Shown piece by piece: positions 40,336 to 53,700 of a stretch of DNA of 64,000 nt (position 1 is its first letter; each line of letters begins with the position of its first letter). Made by a program: the position numbers and the translations under genes. The DNA comes from Sapria himalayana (lineage: Eukaryota > Streptophyta > Magnoliopsida > Malpighiales > Rafflesiaceae), in contig JAREIK010002032.1 of the NCBI GenBank assembly GCA_029783825.1, positions 470,843-534,842 on the forward strand, read 5' to 3'. The notes below the pieces were generated by a model. That model did no database searches. It was not told where the DNA came from and saw only the letters and a program-made list of their open reading frames with translations.

Positions 40336-43300
40336 CCGGTATATCCTGAATAATAAATCTTAATTTTATTTGTATTCATTATAATTTTAAATAATTATTT
40401 TATTTATTTATTAGTTTATTATTATAGAATTATAAATTATAAAATAAATTATGAGTAAGACAAATTAATTTAAATAATTTATTTATAATAACAAAAATAT
40501 AAAGTTATAAAAAAAGCAAAACATAAAAAAAATTATTATTAACTAATATATTTTACTTTGATTTTGAATAAATTTAGATTTTGCAAATATATTTTAAATA
40601 ATATCTATCTTATTAATAATAGTTTATTAAATTTTTTTTGATCATTATTATAATATCTAGCAATGTAATTATTTATATTAAATTTAAATGACTTATAATT
40701 ATTAAGATTATTATAACTAAAAATTATATTTAGATTTTAAAAAAAATTAAAAATTATTATATTTTCAAAGGTTATAACCTTCAAAAATTAAAAAAATATT
40801 AAAAATAAATATTTGGTTATATCATTGTTTAAATAAAATTTATAGACCACTAAATGCCTAAACAGTTAAACCTCTAAACTACTAAACACAAAAGCCCCTA
40901 AATACATAAACCTTTAAACTCATAAACCTTAAATATAATTTAAATAATTTATTAAAATATTAATTACAAAATAATTAATGAGTGTGATACAAATATAATT
41001 TTAATAATTTATTTTTCATCAAAAAAAATTTTAAGCTTATAAAAAGAAGCAAAAACTCAAAAAAAAATTATTATTTGGTAATAAATTTTACTTGGATTTT
41101 GAATATTTTTAAGTTTTGCAATTATATTTTAATTTATATATATCATATTAATAATAGCATATTAATTTGCTTTTTGATAATTGATTTCGTATCTATCAAT
41201 AAAATTGTTTATATTTAGTTTATATATAATTATAATGATTATTATTACTAAATATTGTATTCAAAATTTTAAAAAATTTTAAAATTATTATATTTTCAAA
41301 GGTTATAACCTTTGAAAATGTGAAAAATTATCAAAATTAATTTTTATGTTATTTCATTGCTTAAATAAAACCTATAAACCACTAAATGCCTAAAAACATA
41401 AACCACTAAAGTCATAAATGAAAAAACCTTTAAATACTAAAAATATTAAACTGGTATACATTAATAATAATTCATAAATCTCATTTTAATTTTTATTCAG
41501 TATAATTTTAAATTTATATTTTAATTATTTATCAATTTATTTTTATAGAAATATTAATTACTAAATAAATTATTAGTGAGTCAAATCTAATAAAAATTAG
41601 ACTGGTACACCCAAAATAAAAAAAAATAAATCTCAATATTATCTTTTTCATTATAATTTTAAATATTCATTTTAATTATTTGTTTTTTTATTTTTATATA
41701 AATATTAATTAATAAATAAATTATGGGTTATACAAATATAATTTATATAAATTAATTTTCATCAAAAAAATATGGTTAAACTTTTTAAAAGAAAAAAAAA
41801 TTAAAAAACAACAAATTATGATATAGTAATATATTTTGATTTCTTCTGAATCATTTTACGTTTTATTTTTATATTTTAATTGATATCTATCTTATTAATA
41901 ATATATTATTAATTTATTTTTTGATCATTATTAGAATATTTATCAATAAAATTGTTTATATTGAAATTATATAATATATAAATATAATGATTATTATAAC
42001 TAAATATTGAATTCACTTTTGAAAAAAATTTAACAATTATTATATTTTCAAAGGTTATGACCTTTGAAAATATCAAAAAATAATAAAAATAAATATTTTG
42101 TTATTTTAATTTTTAAATAAAACCTATAAACCACTAAATGCATACACAGTTAAATCAGTAAACTCCTAAGGCCCGTAATGCCTAAATACATAAACCATTA
42201 AGCCGCTATGTGCTACTTAATAATTAAGAAATATAATTTTTATTTCTATTTATTATTATTTTAAATATTCATTTTAATTATTTATAAGTTATTTTTATAG
42301 AAATATTAATTACAAAATAAATTATGAGTGCGACAAATATAATTTAAATAATTTATTTTTAATCAAAAATAATATATACGCTTATAAAACAAGTAAAAAT
42401 TTAAAAATTTAAAATTATTATCCGGTAATATTTTATACTTATGTTTTGAATCAATTTGTGTTTTGTAAATATTTTTTAATTAATATCAATCTTATTATTA
42501 ATAGTTTATTAATTTAATTTTTGATCATTATTATAATATCTATCAATAAAATTGTTTATATTGAATTTATATGATATATAATTATTAAAATTATTATAAA
42601 TAAATATTGTATTCACATTTCAAAAAATTGTAAATATTATTATATTTTCAAAGGTTATAACCTATGAAAATTATAAAAAATAACAATTTTTTTTTGTTAT
42701 TTTATTGTTTAAATAAAACATATAAACCACTAAATGCCTAAAAACATAAATTGCTAAACTCCTAAATGACAAAACCTTTAAATACTTAAACTATTATACA
42801 GGTGTACATTAATAAAATATCATAAATCTCAATTTAATTTTTATTAAGTATATTTTTAAATTTTTATTTTAATTATTTATCATTTTATTTTTATAAAAAT
42901 ATTAATTACAAAATAAATTATTAGTGAGACAGATCTAATTTAAATAATTTATTTTTCATCAAAAAAAATATATTTCCTTATAATAAGAGTCATAATTCAA
43001 AAAACAAAATTTTATTATTTAGTAATATATTTTATTTTGATTTTAAATCATTTTAGTTTTTGAAATCATATTTTAATTGATATCATTCTTATTAATAATA
43101 GTTTATTAATTTTTAATTAATCATTATTATAGTATCTATTAATAAAATTATTTATATTGAGTTTACATTATATATAATTATAAAGAATATTGTAACTAAA
43201 TATTATATTAATATTTAAAAAAAATTAAAAATTTTTATATTTTCAAAGGTTATAACCTTCAAAAATTAAAAAAAATCAAAAAATTTAATTTTTTATTTTT

Positions 43301-46300
43301 TCATTCTTTAAATAAAAACTATAAATCACTTAAGGCATAAACACTTTAATCACTAAACCCCAAAACACCTAAATACTTAAATAATTAAACTAGTATATCT
43401 TGAATAATAAATAATAAATCTCAAATTTATTTGTATTCATTATAATTTTAAATATTCATTTTAATTATTTATTAGTTTATTTTTATAGAATTATAAATTA
43501 AAAATAAATTATGTGGAAGAAAAATATAATTTAAATAATTTACTTTTAATAACAAAAAATATAATCTTATAAAAAGAAACAAAACATAAAAAAATTATTA
43601 TTTGGTATTATATTTTGCTTTGATTTTGAATAAATTTACGTTTGCAAATATATTTTAAAAAATATCTATCTTATTAATGATAGTATATTACTTTATTTTG
43701 TGATCATAAATATAATATCTATCAATTTAATTATTTATATTGAATTAACATGATATATAATTATTAAAATTATCATAATTAAATATAGTATTCACATATA
43801 AAAAAAATTTAACAATTGTTATATTTTCAAAGGTTATAACCTTCAAAAATGAGAGAAAATAACAAAAATAATTTTTTTGTTATATCATTGTTTAAATAAA
43901 ACTTATAAACCATTAAATCCCGAAATACATAAATATCTAAACTCCTAAACACCGAAGCCGCTAAATACCTAAACCTTTAAACGCGTAAACCTTAAATATA
44001 ATTTAAATAATTTATATAAATATTAATTACAAAATAAATTGAGTGATACATATATAATTTAAATAATATATTTTTCATCAAAGAAACATATAACCTTATA
44101 AAATGATGCAAAAACTAAAAAAATTATTATTTAGTAATAAATTTTACTTTGATTTTGAATCATTTTAGGTTTATATTTTAATTTATATATATCATATTAA
44201 TAATAGTTTATTAATTTATTTTTTCATAATTGATATAATATCTATCAATAAAATTGTTTATATTTAGTTGATATTATATATAGTTATAATAATTATTATT
44301 ACTAAATATTGTATTAACATTTTTTAAAAATTTTAAAATTATTATATTTTCAAATGTTATAATCTATGAAAATTTGAAAAAAATATCAAAAATAAATTTT
44401 TTGTTCTTTCATTATTTAAATAATACCTATAAACCACTAAATGCCTAAAAACATAAATTTCTAAACTCCTAAACAACAAAAACTTTAAATACTTAAACCA
44501 TTAATTTTGTAAACATTAATAATAAATCATAAATCTCAATTTAATTTTTATTAAGTATTATTTTAACTTTTTATTTTAATTATTTATCACTTTATTTTTA
44601 TAGAAATATTAATTACAGAATAATTTTTAATGAGACAGATATAATTTTATTTAAACTGGTATACTCTAAATTATAAATAATAAATCTCATTTTTTTTCAT
44701 TATTATTTTAAATATTAATTTTAATTATTTATTTGTTTATTTTTATATAAATATTAATTACAAAAAAATGTATATATTATATGAATATAATTTATATAAA
44801 TTATTTTTAAAAAAAAAATATAGATAACCTAATAAAAAGAAGAAAAATACTAAAAATAAATTTATTATATAGTAATATATTTTGCTTTGTTTCTCAATCA
44901 TTTTTGGTTTTGTAATTATATTTTAATTGATATCTAACTTATTAATAATAGATAATTAAATTATTTTTTTATCATTATTATAATATTTATCAATAACAAT
45001 GTTTATTTTGAGTTTATATGATATATATATTTAATATTTATTATAAATAAATATTATATTCACTTTTGAAAAAAATTTTAAAATTATTATATTTTCAAAG
45101 ATTATAATCTTTTAACATGTGAAAGAATAAAAAAACAATTTTTTTTAGTTTATTGTTTAAATAAAACCTATAAACCACTAAATGCCTAAATACTAAATCA
45201 CTATACTACAAAATCCTGATACGCCTATATAGATAATCGTTTAAACAGGTATCCCCTAAATAATAATTAATAAATCTCATTTTTATTTGTTTTCATTTTA
45301 ATTTAAAAAATTCATTTTGATTGTTTAGTTATATATATATATATATATTAATTATAAAATAAATTATGAGTTAAAAATATAATTTATAAAAATTTTTTTT
45401 CATCAAAAAATAGAATGAGCTTATAAAAAGAATAAAAATTTAAAAACAAATAATTATTATTAATTAATATATTTTGCTTTGATTTTGAATAATTTTAGGT
45501 TTTGATATTATATTTTAAGTAATATCAATCTTATTCATAATATATTTCTAATTTATTTTATGATAATTATTAGAATATCTATTAATAAAATTGTTTTTAT
45601 TGAATTTATATGATATATAATTATTATGATTATTATAAATAAATATTTATCCACTTTTGAAAAACATTTAAAAATTATTATATTTTCAAAGGTTATAATC
45701 TTTGAAAATATCAAAAAATAATAAAAATAATTTTTTTTATTTTTTTTCATAAATAAAACCTATACACCACTGAATGCATACACAGTTAAATCAGTAAACT
45801 TTTAAACCCAGTAATGCCTAAATACATAAACCATTAAACTTATATATACTACATATTAATTAATAAATCTAATTTTTATTTCTATTTATTATAATTTTAA
45901 ATATTCATTTTAATTATTTATTAGTTTATTTTTATAGAAATATTTATTACAAAATAAAGTATGAGTGCGACAAATATAATTTAATTAATTTATTTTTAAT
46001 AAAATAAAATATACGCTATAAAAGAAGTAGAAATTTAAAATTTAAAATTATTATCCAATAATATATTTTACTTTAATTTTGAATCAATTTGGGTTTTGTA
46101 AATATTTTTTAATTAATATCTATCTTTTTAATAATAGTTTATTAATTTAATTTTTGATCATTATTATATTATCTATCAATAAAATTGTTTATATTGAATT
46201 TATATGTTATATAATTATTAATATTATTAAAACTAAATATTGTATTCCCATTTCAAAAAATTGTAAATATTATTATATTTTCAAAGGTTATAACCTATGA

Positions 46301-47016
46301 AAATGATAATAAATTATAGAAAATTTTTTGTTATTTTATTTTTTTATATAAAACCAATAAACCACCAAAAGCTTAAAAACATAAATCGCTAAACTCTTAA
46401 CGACAAAACCTCTAAATACTTAAACTATTAAACTGGTATACATTAATAATAAATCTTAAATCTCATTTTAATTTTTATTCAGTCTAATTTTAAATTTTTA
46501 TTTTAATTATTTATCAGTTTATTTTGATAAAAATATTAATAACAAAATAAATTATTAGTGAGAGGGATCTAATTTAAATTAAACTGCTATCCCTAAATAA
46601 TATATAATAAATCTCATTTTTTTTTCATTATAATTTTTAATATTCATTTTAATTATTTATTTGTTTATTTATATATAAATATTAATTACAATATAAATTA
46701 TGAGTTAGACAAATATAAATTATTTAAATTATTTTTCATAAAAAAAATATAGATAAACTTATTAAAATAAAAAAAATTCAAAAAAAAAATTATTATATAG
46801 TAATATATTTATCTTTGCTTCTGAATCATTTTATGTTTTATAATTATTTTTTAATTAATATCTATCTTATTATTAATGGATTATTAATTTCATTTTTGAT
46901 TATTATTAGAATATTTATCAATAAAATTGTTTATATTGAATTTATATAATATCTAAATTTAATGATTAGTATAACTAAATATTGTATTCACATTTGAAAA
47001 AAATTTAAAAATTATT

Positions 47017-47050
47017 ATATTTTCAAAGGTTATATAACCTTTGAAAATAT
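47017..47050. repeat. 34-bp dyad with expanded centre, beside hAT-2b
   Basis: The centre reads GGTTATATAACC, two bases longer than usual, yet all 34 bases are symmetrical. A centre-expanded dyad also occurs near 17519. Confidence 0.9.
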
Positions 47051-47934
47051 CAAAAAAAAATAAAAATAATTTTTTTGTTATTTTATTTTTTAAATAAAAC
47101 CTATAAACCACTAAATGCTGGGGGTGCTCAAGGGATGGGACGAGATGGGGATTACAAATATACAGTCCCTTCCCATAGTTCGGAGATTTTTTTTTGAAGA
47201 TCCAGACAGGTCCCATAGGTTGAAAATATAGCGACGGGACGGGACGTAGATCGGAAATTTTGGGTAGGAGAAAAAGGTTCCGTGACGGAATAGAATTCAG
47301 ACATTTTTTTCAATTTATTTTCTTAAAATTGGCCAAGTTAGTTCATGTCGAAACCTTTTGTTGTACCATTTATCATTCCTTAGTTATGTATCTTTCAAAC
47401 TCAAATTGGGTCAATTTTGTTTTGTCAAATAGACTGAATACCGCAAACGAGTTCCATTACCTTGTCAAAAGCTTTGATGTGCAAAAAAGGATAGAAATGT
47501 TAAATAGAACTGGATCGAGTTGTGTGCTTAATTTGGTTCTTTGTTTTGTCACGAGTTGGCTTTGTTCAGCCGAGTGAAAGTTAACCATAATAGTAATACT
47601 ACATTTTTTAAACAATTACTTAAGATATTAAGGAATAGCTAAAGATGACCACAAACATTGGTAGCAGCAATTACTACTTAAGTAATTGCTAAAATTAGGC
47701 ATCTTAATATAACAAAAAAATACAACTAATAACAACCATGATAATAATCATTTCAAAGGTCCGTCCCGGAACTGCCAACGAAAATCCAAACCCAATTAAT
47801 TATCTCTTCTACAACTCCTCCCTTTTCTTCCTCCACTGTAGATGGACAACCATAGATGAAAACGTGTTAATCATGTAGACATAAATTTATAAGATAAAAG
47901 AGTAATAAAAAAACAAAATATTACCTTATAAAAT

Positions 47935-50208
47935 TTAATACACCCATTCCAAATTTAGTTAGCCACCTATAGTTGGAAGAATATTTTGATCTTGTTACCC
48001 CTTTGAAAATTGTAATTGAACCATATTTTTATTAAATTGAATGAATATAATAAGTAAAAGTGAAATTAAAATTTACAAGATTTGTATGCTAACCTGATTC
48101 ATTATCATCAAGGTCTTAAACTAATTCTTCAATTTCAATAGGTTTGTTTGAGCTTCTCAACCAATCTTGTAGACATATGAGAACTTAAGCTGTAATAAGT
48201 GTTAAAGAACTCCTAAATTTATCTAAAGTTCTCCCCCCAGTGCTAAATATAGATTCGGTGGCCACAGTAGATGCTTGGATAGAAAATACATCCCTTGCTA
48301 CATTTGCCAAAGAAGGATACCTAACCTCATTTACCTTCCACCAGTTTAAAAGATCAAAATCAATTCTATTTTTTTCAAGATTGTCCTCCAAGTACCTATC
48401 CAACTCTTCCTAAAGCTGCAACTTCTTGTTCTTTCTCCAATTCAACAGAAAAATCATCAACATAAGTATCACTACCATCAAAGAAATCATCATTTTTATT
48501 CAACACAGTAGAAGAGAAATCATCTTCTTTTGATTCATCTTCATTTAAATCTTTATAATCATCCATCATCTGATTTAAACCATTTATAACCTTTTTCACC
48601 AAATTTTTAGCGAATTCCTCTCCATAATGCTAAGTGTACCTAACCATGAGATATTTAAGCCTATATCTAGGATCCAACACTACTGCTAGAAAAAGCATAA
48701 TATTTGTTGACTAAAGAGAACTCCAATATTTGTTGAATTTATGCCTCATTTTCATACCCATTTCAGACACCATTGTATCTCTACTATTTTCACAAAGTTC
48801 AATTTTTTTCGAAATTTGAATAATCTCAGGAAAATAAACACTAGAGGTAGAATATTATGAGCCAGAAAATTTACAAGTCACCTCATAAAAAGTTTTCAAG
48901 AAACGAGCTAAAATTTTGGCATTTGTTAAGTCTCTCTCAGTTGTAACGTTTGAACCAAACTCCTTCAAAAACCTTTTGTCTTTGTCCTCCAACTTTTCAA
49001 ATTATTTTTGATATTTTATATCAGTTTGTGGCATCAAATATGTTGAATTCCATCTTGTAGGACAATCTAATTGCAATGAAGATTCATATGTCAAGTTTGT
49101 TTCTTCAACACATAACATAAACATATCAAATCCTTTAGGACTGCTCCTCACATATTTCACCACACCTCTAATTTTTTGAATAACACCTCAACTACTTCAA
49201 TGCCATCTCTGACAATTATGTTTAGGATATGAGCACAACATCTCATATGAAAATGCTCGTCTCTCAAAGGTACAACACTTCTCTTCACAAGCCTTTTTTT
49301 CAATTGATCAACTTCAACATCATTATTTGATGCATTGTCAACAGTAATGCACATCAACTTTATCAAACCCCATTTATTCATTCAAAACTCAATAGCATTT
49401 CTAATATTAACTCTAGAATGACTTATAATTACACAAAAGTTCAAAAGCCTTTTATGCATATTCCATTGAGAATCAATGAAATGAACAGTTAAACATATAT
49501 AAGACAAATTTTGAATGCTAGTCCAAGTGTCGATAGTCAATGAAACTCTACAAAAATGAGATGATATGCTATCAAATAATTTCTTCTTTTCCTTCACAAA
49601 CAAAGAAAAATAATCACTCAACATAGAGTGCCTAGATGGAATTTTAAATTGAGGCACACTAACTTCACAAAACTCCTTAAACTCATTCCTCTCAACAAAA
49701 CAAAAAGGTAATTCATCTTTTATGATCATTTTCACCAAAGCCTCCCTAACTAGTTGTTGATCAAATTGCCAACAAGTTAATTTGTTATCCTCTAAACAAG
49801 TACCTTTAGTGAAACTCAACAAAGATTGTGACTTGTCTTTACCTTTGTGAGCTTCTATAAATTCTTTTTTGTGTGGAAATTTTTTACAAGTCTCTCTCAA
49901 GTATTTACATAAACTCGAAGTACCTTAATCACTTTTTGCCAATTATTCTTTCCTACACCATATACAAGCTACCCTACCATTTCATTTCCCTCTGAATCAA
50001 CTAATAGCTCATAAGTTTCCCAAACAAAAGAATTAGATGTACCTTGACTTTCTTTTACAATTGGAATTGAAGAACCTGCCGTAATAATAAGAGGGATCGT
50101 GAAAGGATGATGATTGGATTTACCAGTACTTTGATCATTTGAAATGTGATCATCTTCAATTTATTGTATTTTTCATTTACTGCTAGATTGTGCCATCTGC
50201 TTTGCCAT
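47935..50208 (-). pseudogene. hAT-2b transposase, decayed
   Basis: Likely start ATG at 50208 (MAKQMAQSSSK), then a BED finger (SFVWETYELLVDSEGNEMVG; CIWC; YLRETCKKFPHKK) with three stops between 49905 and 49990. The catalytic core (SLTIDTWTS; ITVDNASNND; HMRCCAHILNIIV; CPTRWNSTYLM) and the dimerisation domain (FDLLNWWKVNE; YPSLANVARDVFS; VATESIFSTGGR; FRSSLT) are recognisable. The expected acidic residues (D of IDTW, D of VDNA, E of TESIF) are still present. Breaks: TGA at 49382-49384, a frameshift near 49175, stops in the 48650-49010 stretch, a frameshift near 48400, GAA-to-TAA at 48185, and TAA at 48116. As in hAT-2a, a C-terminal intron is likely, but its acceptor AG appears lost here (TTTTCAAAGG). 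It cannot make protein. Confidence 0.85.
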
Positions 50209-50752
50209 TTATTAATATGATATGTTATGCATAAATACATATAAATATTTCAAACAAGCAAGCTCTACAAAATGGACTGTAACTCATTCAGCCCACTCAT
50301 TCTGCCCAACAACAACACCACAACCAATACTCAACAAAACTGACTGAGACACATAATAATAATAATTAATCACTAAATTCTCGTCAGAAAAACAAACCAA
50401 AAGGCTGGTGGCATCTGAGACACGGTGGAGGCAACCAGAAGTGCGACGGACAAGGGCTGGACCTAACTGAACATGGCTGTAATGGCGTAAGGTGGCCTGG
50501 AACTCGTCGGAACAGCAATAGGTGCGTCGGAAATGGATGGGCAGTAGCGAAATTGGTGGCATCTTCATGTTATATATATATATATATATATTACAGGTTC
50601 TAGTATCGGGTTTTTAGGGATGGGATGGTTCTCGGGATGGATATTGCTTAAGATCCGGAACCGTCCCAAAAGAAAAAATACGTGACAGAACGGGACCGGA
50701 AAAGTCAAAGTCAATGGATTTTTCTCAGCCCGATTCTTTCAGGACTAGAATA
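50209..50752. other. hAT-2b 5' leader and subterminal zone
   Basis: Upstream of the transposase start: a stop-free 94-codon stretch on the minus strand (50284-50568) of unremarkable composition and no recognised family, a (TA)n run at about 50571-50591, then a G-rich subterminal zone with GGGATGGGATGG and GGGACCGG words. No terminal inverted repeat could be found. Confidence 0.55.
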
Positions 50753-53700
50753 AATACTACTTAAAAATAATAAATCTATTTTTTATTGCTATTTATTATA
50801 TTTTTAAATATTCATATTAATTATTTATTTGTTTATTTATATATAAATATTAATTATAAAATAAATTGAGTTGGACAAATATAATTTATATAATTAATTT
50901 TCATCAAAAAATAATTAATAAACTTTTTAGAAGAAAAAAAAATTCAAAATAGAAAATTATTATATAGTAATATATTTTCCTTTTCTTCTGAATGATTTTA
51001 GGATTTGTAATTATATTTTAATTGATATCTATCTTATTAATAATAGATTATTAATTTATTTTTTGATCATTATTAGAATATTTATCAATAAAATAGTTTA
51101 TATTGAATTAATATGTTATATAAATATAATGATTATTATAACTAAATATTGAATTCACTTTTTAAAAAAAATGTAAAAATTATTATATTTTCAAAGGTTA
51201 AAACCTTAAAAAATTAGAAAGAATAATAAAGATAAATTTTTTGTTATTTCATTTTTTAAATAAAACATATAGATCATTAAATGATTACTTACTTAAATCA
51301 GTAAGCTCATAAACCCAGAAACCCCTAAATACAAAAACCTTTTAATAGCTATATTCTACTTATTAAATAATAAATCTCATTTATATTTCTATTTATTATA
51401 ATTTTAAATATTCATTTTAATTATTTATAGTTTAATTTTTTAGAAAAATTAATTCGAAATAAATTTCGAATGAGACAAATAATATTTAAATAATTTATAT
51501 TTAATCAAAAAAAATATAAGCTTAAAAAAAGAAGGAAAAATTTTAAAATTAAATATTATTATTTAGTAATATATTTTGATTTGATTTTGAATCATTTTGT
51601 GTTATGTAAATATATTTTAATTAATATTTAGATTTTTAAATATAGTTTTTTATTTAATTTTTGATCATTATTATAAAATCTATCATTAAAATTATTTATA
51701 TTTAATTTAATTGATATATATTTAGTAAGATTAATATAATTATACATGGTATTCACATTTCAAAAAATTTTAAAAATTATTTTATTTTCTATGTTTATAA
51801 CCTTTAAAAATCAGAAAAAATAAAAAATTATTAATTTTATTTTTATTATGTAAATAAAACCTATAAACCACTAAATGCCTAAAAATATAAATTGCTAAAC
51901 TTCTAAATGGCAAAACCCCTAAATAATTTAACCATTAAACCAGTATACTATATATAATAAATAATAATCTAATTTTTATTAGTATTCATTATAATTTTAA
52001 ACATACATATTTATTATTTATTAGTTTATATTTATAGAAATATAAATTAAAATATAAATTATTAGTGAGCCAAATATAATTTAAAAAATTTATTTTTCAT
52101 CAAAAAATATATAAGCATATAAATGGATACACAAATTTAAAAATTTAAAATTAATATTTAGTTAAATATTTCAATTTGATTTTGAATTATTTTAGGTTTT
52201 GCAAATATATTTTAAACAATATTTATCTAATTAATAATTTTTTATTATTTTTTTATGATCATTATTATAATATATACCAATAAAATAATTTATATTGAAT
52301 TGATATGATATTTAATTATTATGATTATAAACTTCATATTGTATTCACTTTTCAAAAAAAAATTAATAATTATTATATTTGCAAAGGTTATAACCTTCAA
52401 AAATGAGAAAAAATAACAAAAATAGTTTTTTATATTTTTTAAATAAAACCTATAAGCCACTAAATGACTAAATACTAAAATGACTAAACTCCTAATCCCC
52501 AAAGCTCATAAATACTCAAAACATTAAATTAGTATAGTATAAATAATAAATCATAATTCTCATTTTTATTAGTATTCATTATACTTTTAAATATTCATTT
52601 TAATTATTTATCAGTTTATTTTTATAGTAATATTAATTACAAAATAAATTATTAGTGAGACAGATATAATTTAAATAATTTATTTTTCATCAAAAAAAAT
52701 ATATGCTTATAAAAAGAGGCAAATTTTTAAAAATAAAAAATTATTTTTTATTAATATATCTTATTTTGATTTTGAATAATTTTAAATTTTACTATAATAT
52801 TTTAATTTACATCATTCTTATTAATACTAGTTTATTTATTAATTTATTGATCATTATTATAATATTTAATAATAAAATTATTTATATTTAGTTTACATTA
52901 GATAAAATTATTAAGATTATTATAACTAAATATTATATTCACATTTAAAAAAAATTAAAAATTATTATATTTTCAAAGGTTATAACCTTGAAAAATTAAA
53001 AAAAATAAAAAAATTAATTTTTTTGTTTTTTAATTCTTTAATTGAAAACTATAAATCACTAAATGTCTAAAATATTAAATGACTAAACTCCTAAATCACA
53101 AAACACTTAAATACCTAACCCATTAAACTGGTATATCTTGAATAATAAATAATAAATCTCAATTTTATTTGTATTCATTATAATTTTAAATATTCATTTT
53201 AATTATTTATTAGTTTATTATTATAGAATTATAAATTACAAAATAAATTATGAGTAAGACAAATATAATTTAAATAATTTATTTTTATCAACAAAAATAT
53301 AAACTTATAAAAAATGCAAAACATTAAAAAAAATTATTATTTAGTAATATATTTTACTTTGATTTTGAATAAATTTAGATTTTGCAAATATATTTTAAAT
53401 AATATCTATCTTATTAATAATAGTTTATTAATTTTTTTGATCATAATTATAATATCCAGCAATGTAATTATTTATAGTGAATTTAAATGACTTATAATTA
53501 TTAAGATTATTATAACTCAATATTATATTTACATTTGAAACAATTTAAAAATTATTATATTTTCAAATGTTATAAACTTTGAAAATGTGAAAAAATATCA
53601 AAAATAATTTTTTGTTATATCATTGTTTAAATAAAACCTATAAACCACTAAATGCCTACAAACACAAATCACAAAACTTCTAAACGACAAAACCACTAAA

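Larger units (their letters stand above)
31201..47118. repeat. Satellite array B3 (orientation B), about 25 monomers with higher-order repeats
   Basis: The longest uninterrupted array. Dyad cores lie near 32237, 32824, 33362, 33960, 34554, 35135, 35660, 36262, 36898, 37497, 38099, 38707, 39316, 40186, 40769, 41301, 42051, 42652, 43249, 43831, 44354, 45100, 45692, 46287 and 47028. Subtypes from 33430 run K-M-P-Q-R-S-T-U-V-W-X, then P-Q-M-K-M-P-Q-M-S-K-M. The first eleven make a higher-order unit of about 6.8 kb. Duplicated-spacer (long) monomers occur near 41590, 44640 and 46565. Confidence 0.92.
47119..50752 (-). mobile_element. hAT-2b: hAT transposon, gene on minus strand, 5' end altered
   Basis: The 3' terminus at 47119 begins TGGGGGTGCTCA (hAT-2a has TAGGGGTGCTCA) and abuts CTAAATGC of the satellite. 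G-rich subterminal words (GGGACGGGAC, GGGATGGGA) occur at both sides (about 47130-47260 and 50610-50745). No matching terminal repeat or CTAAATGC duplication is found at the right side. There the satellite resumes about 70 bp further along the monomer than expected, so the 5' edge is deleted or rearranged and 50752 is approximate. Contents are a decayed transposase gene and about 540 bp of leader. An antisense open stretch at 47260-47577 is discussed in the findings. Confidence 0.85.

Noticed and set aside
50284..50568. 94-codon open frame upstream of hAT-2b transposase as an extra element gene
   Set aside because: No domain, no counterpart available for comparison (the region is missing from hAT-2a), and it lies in the leader next to a TA run.
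27577..50752. LTR retrotransposon or helitron content
   Set aside because: No paired LTRs, polypurine tract, tRNA primer site, gag-pol motifs, Rep or helicase motifs were seen. All mobile sequence is explained by hAT elements.
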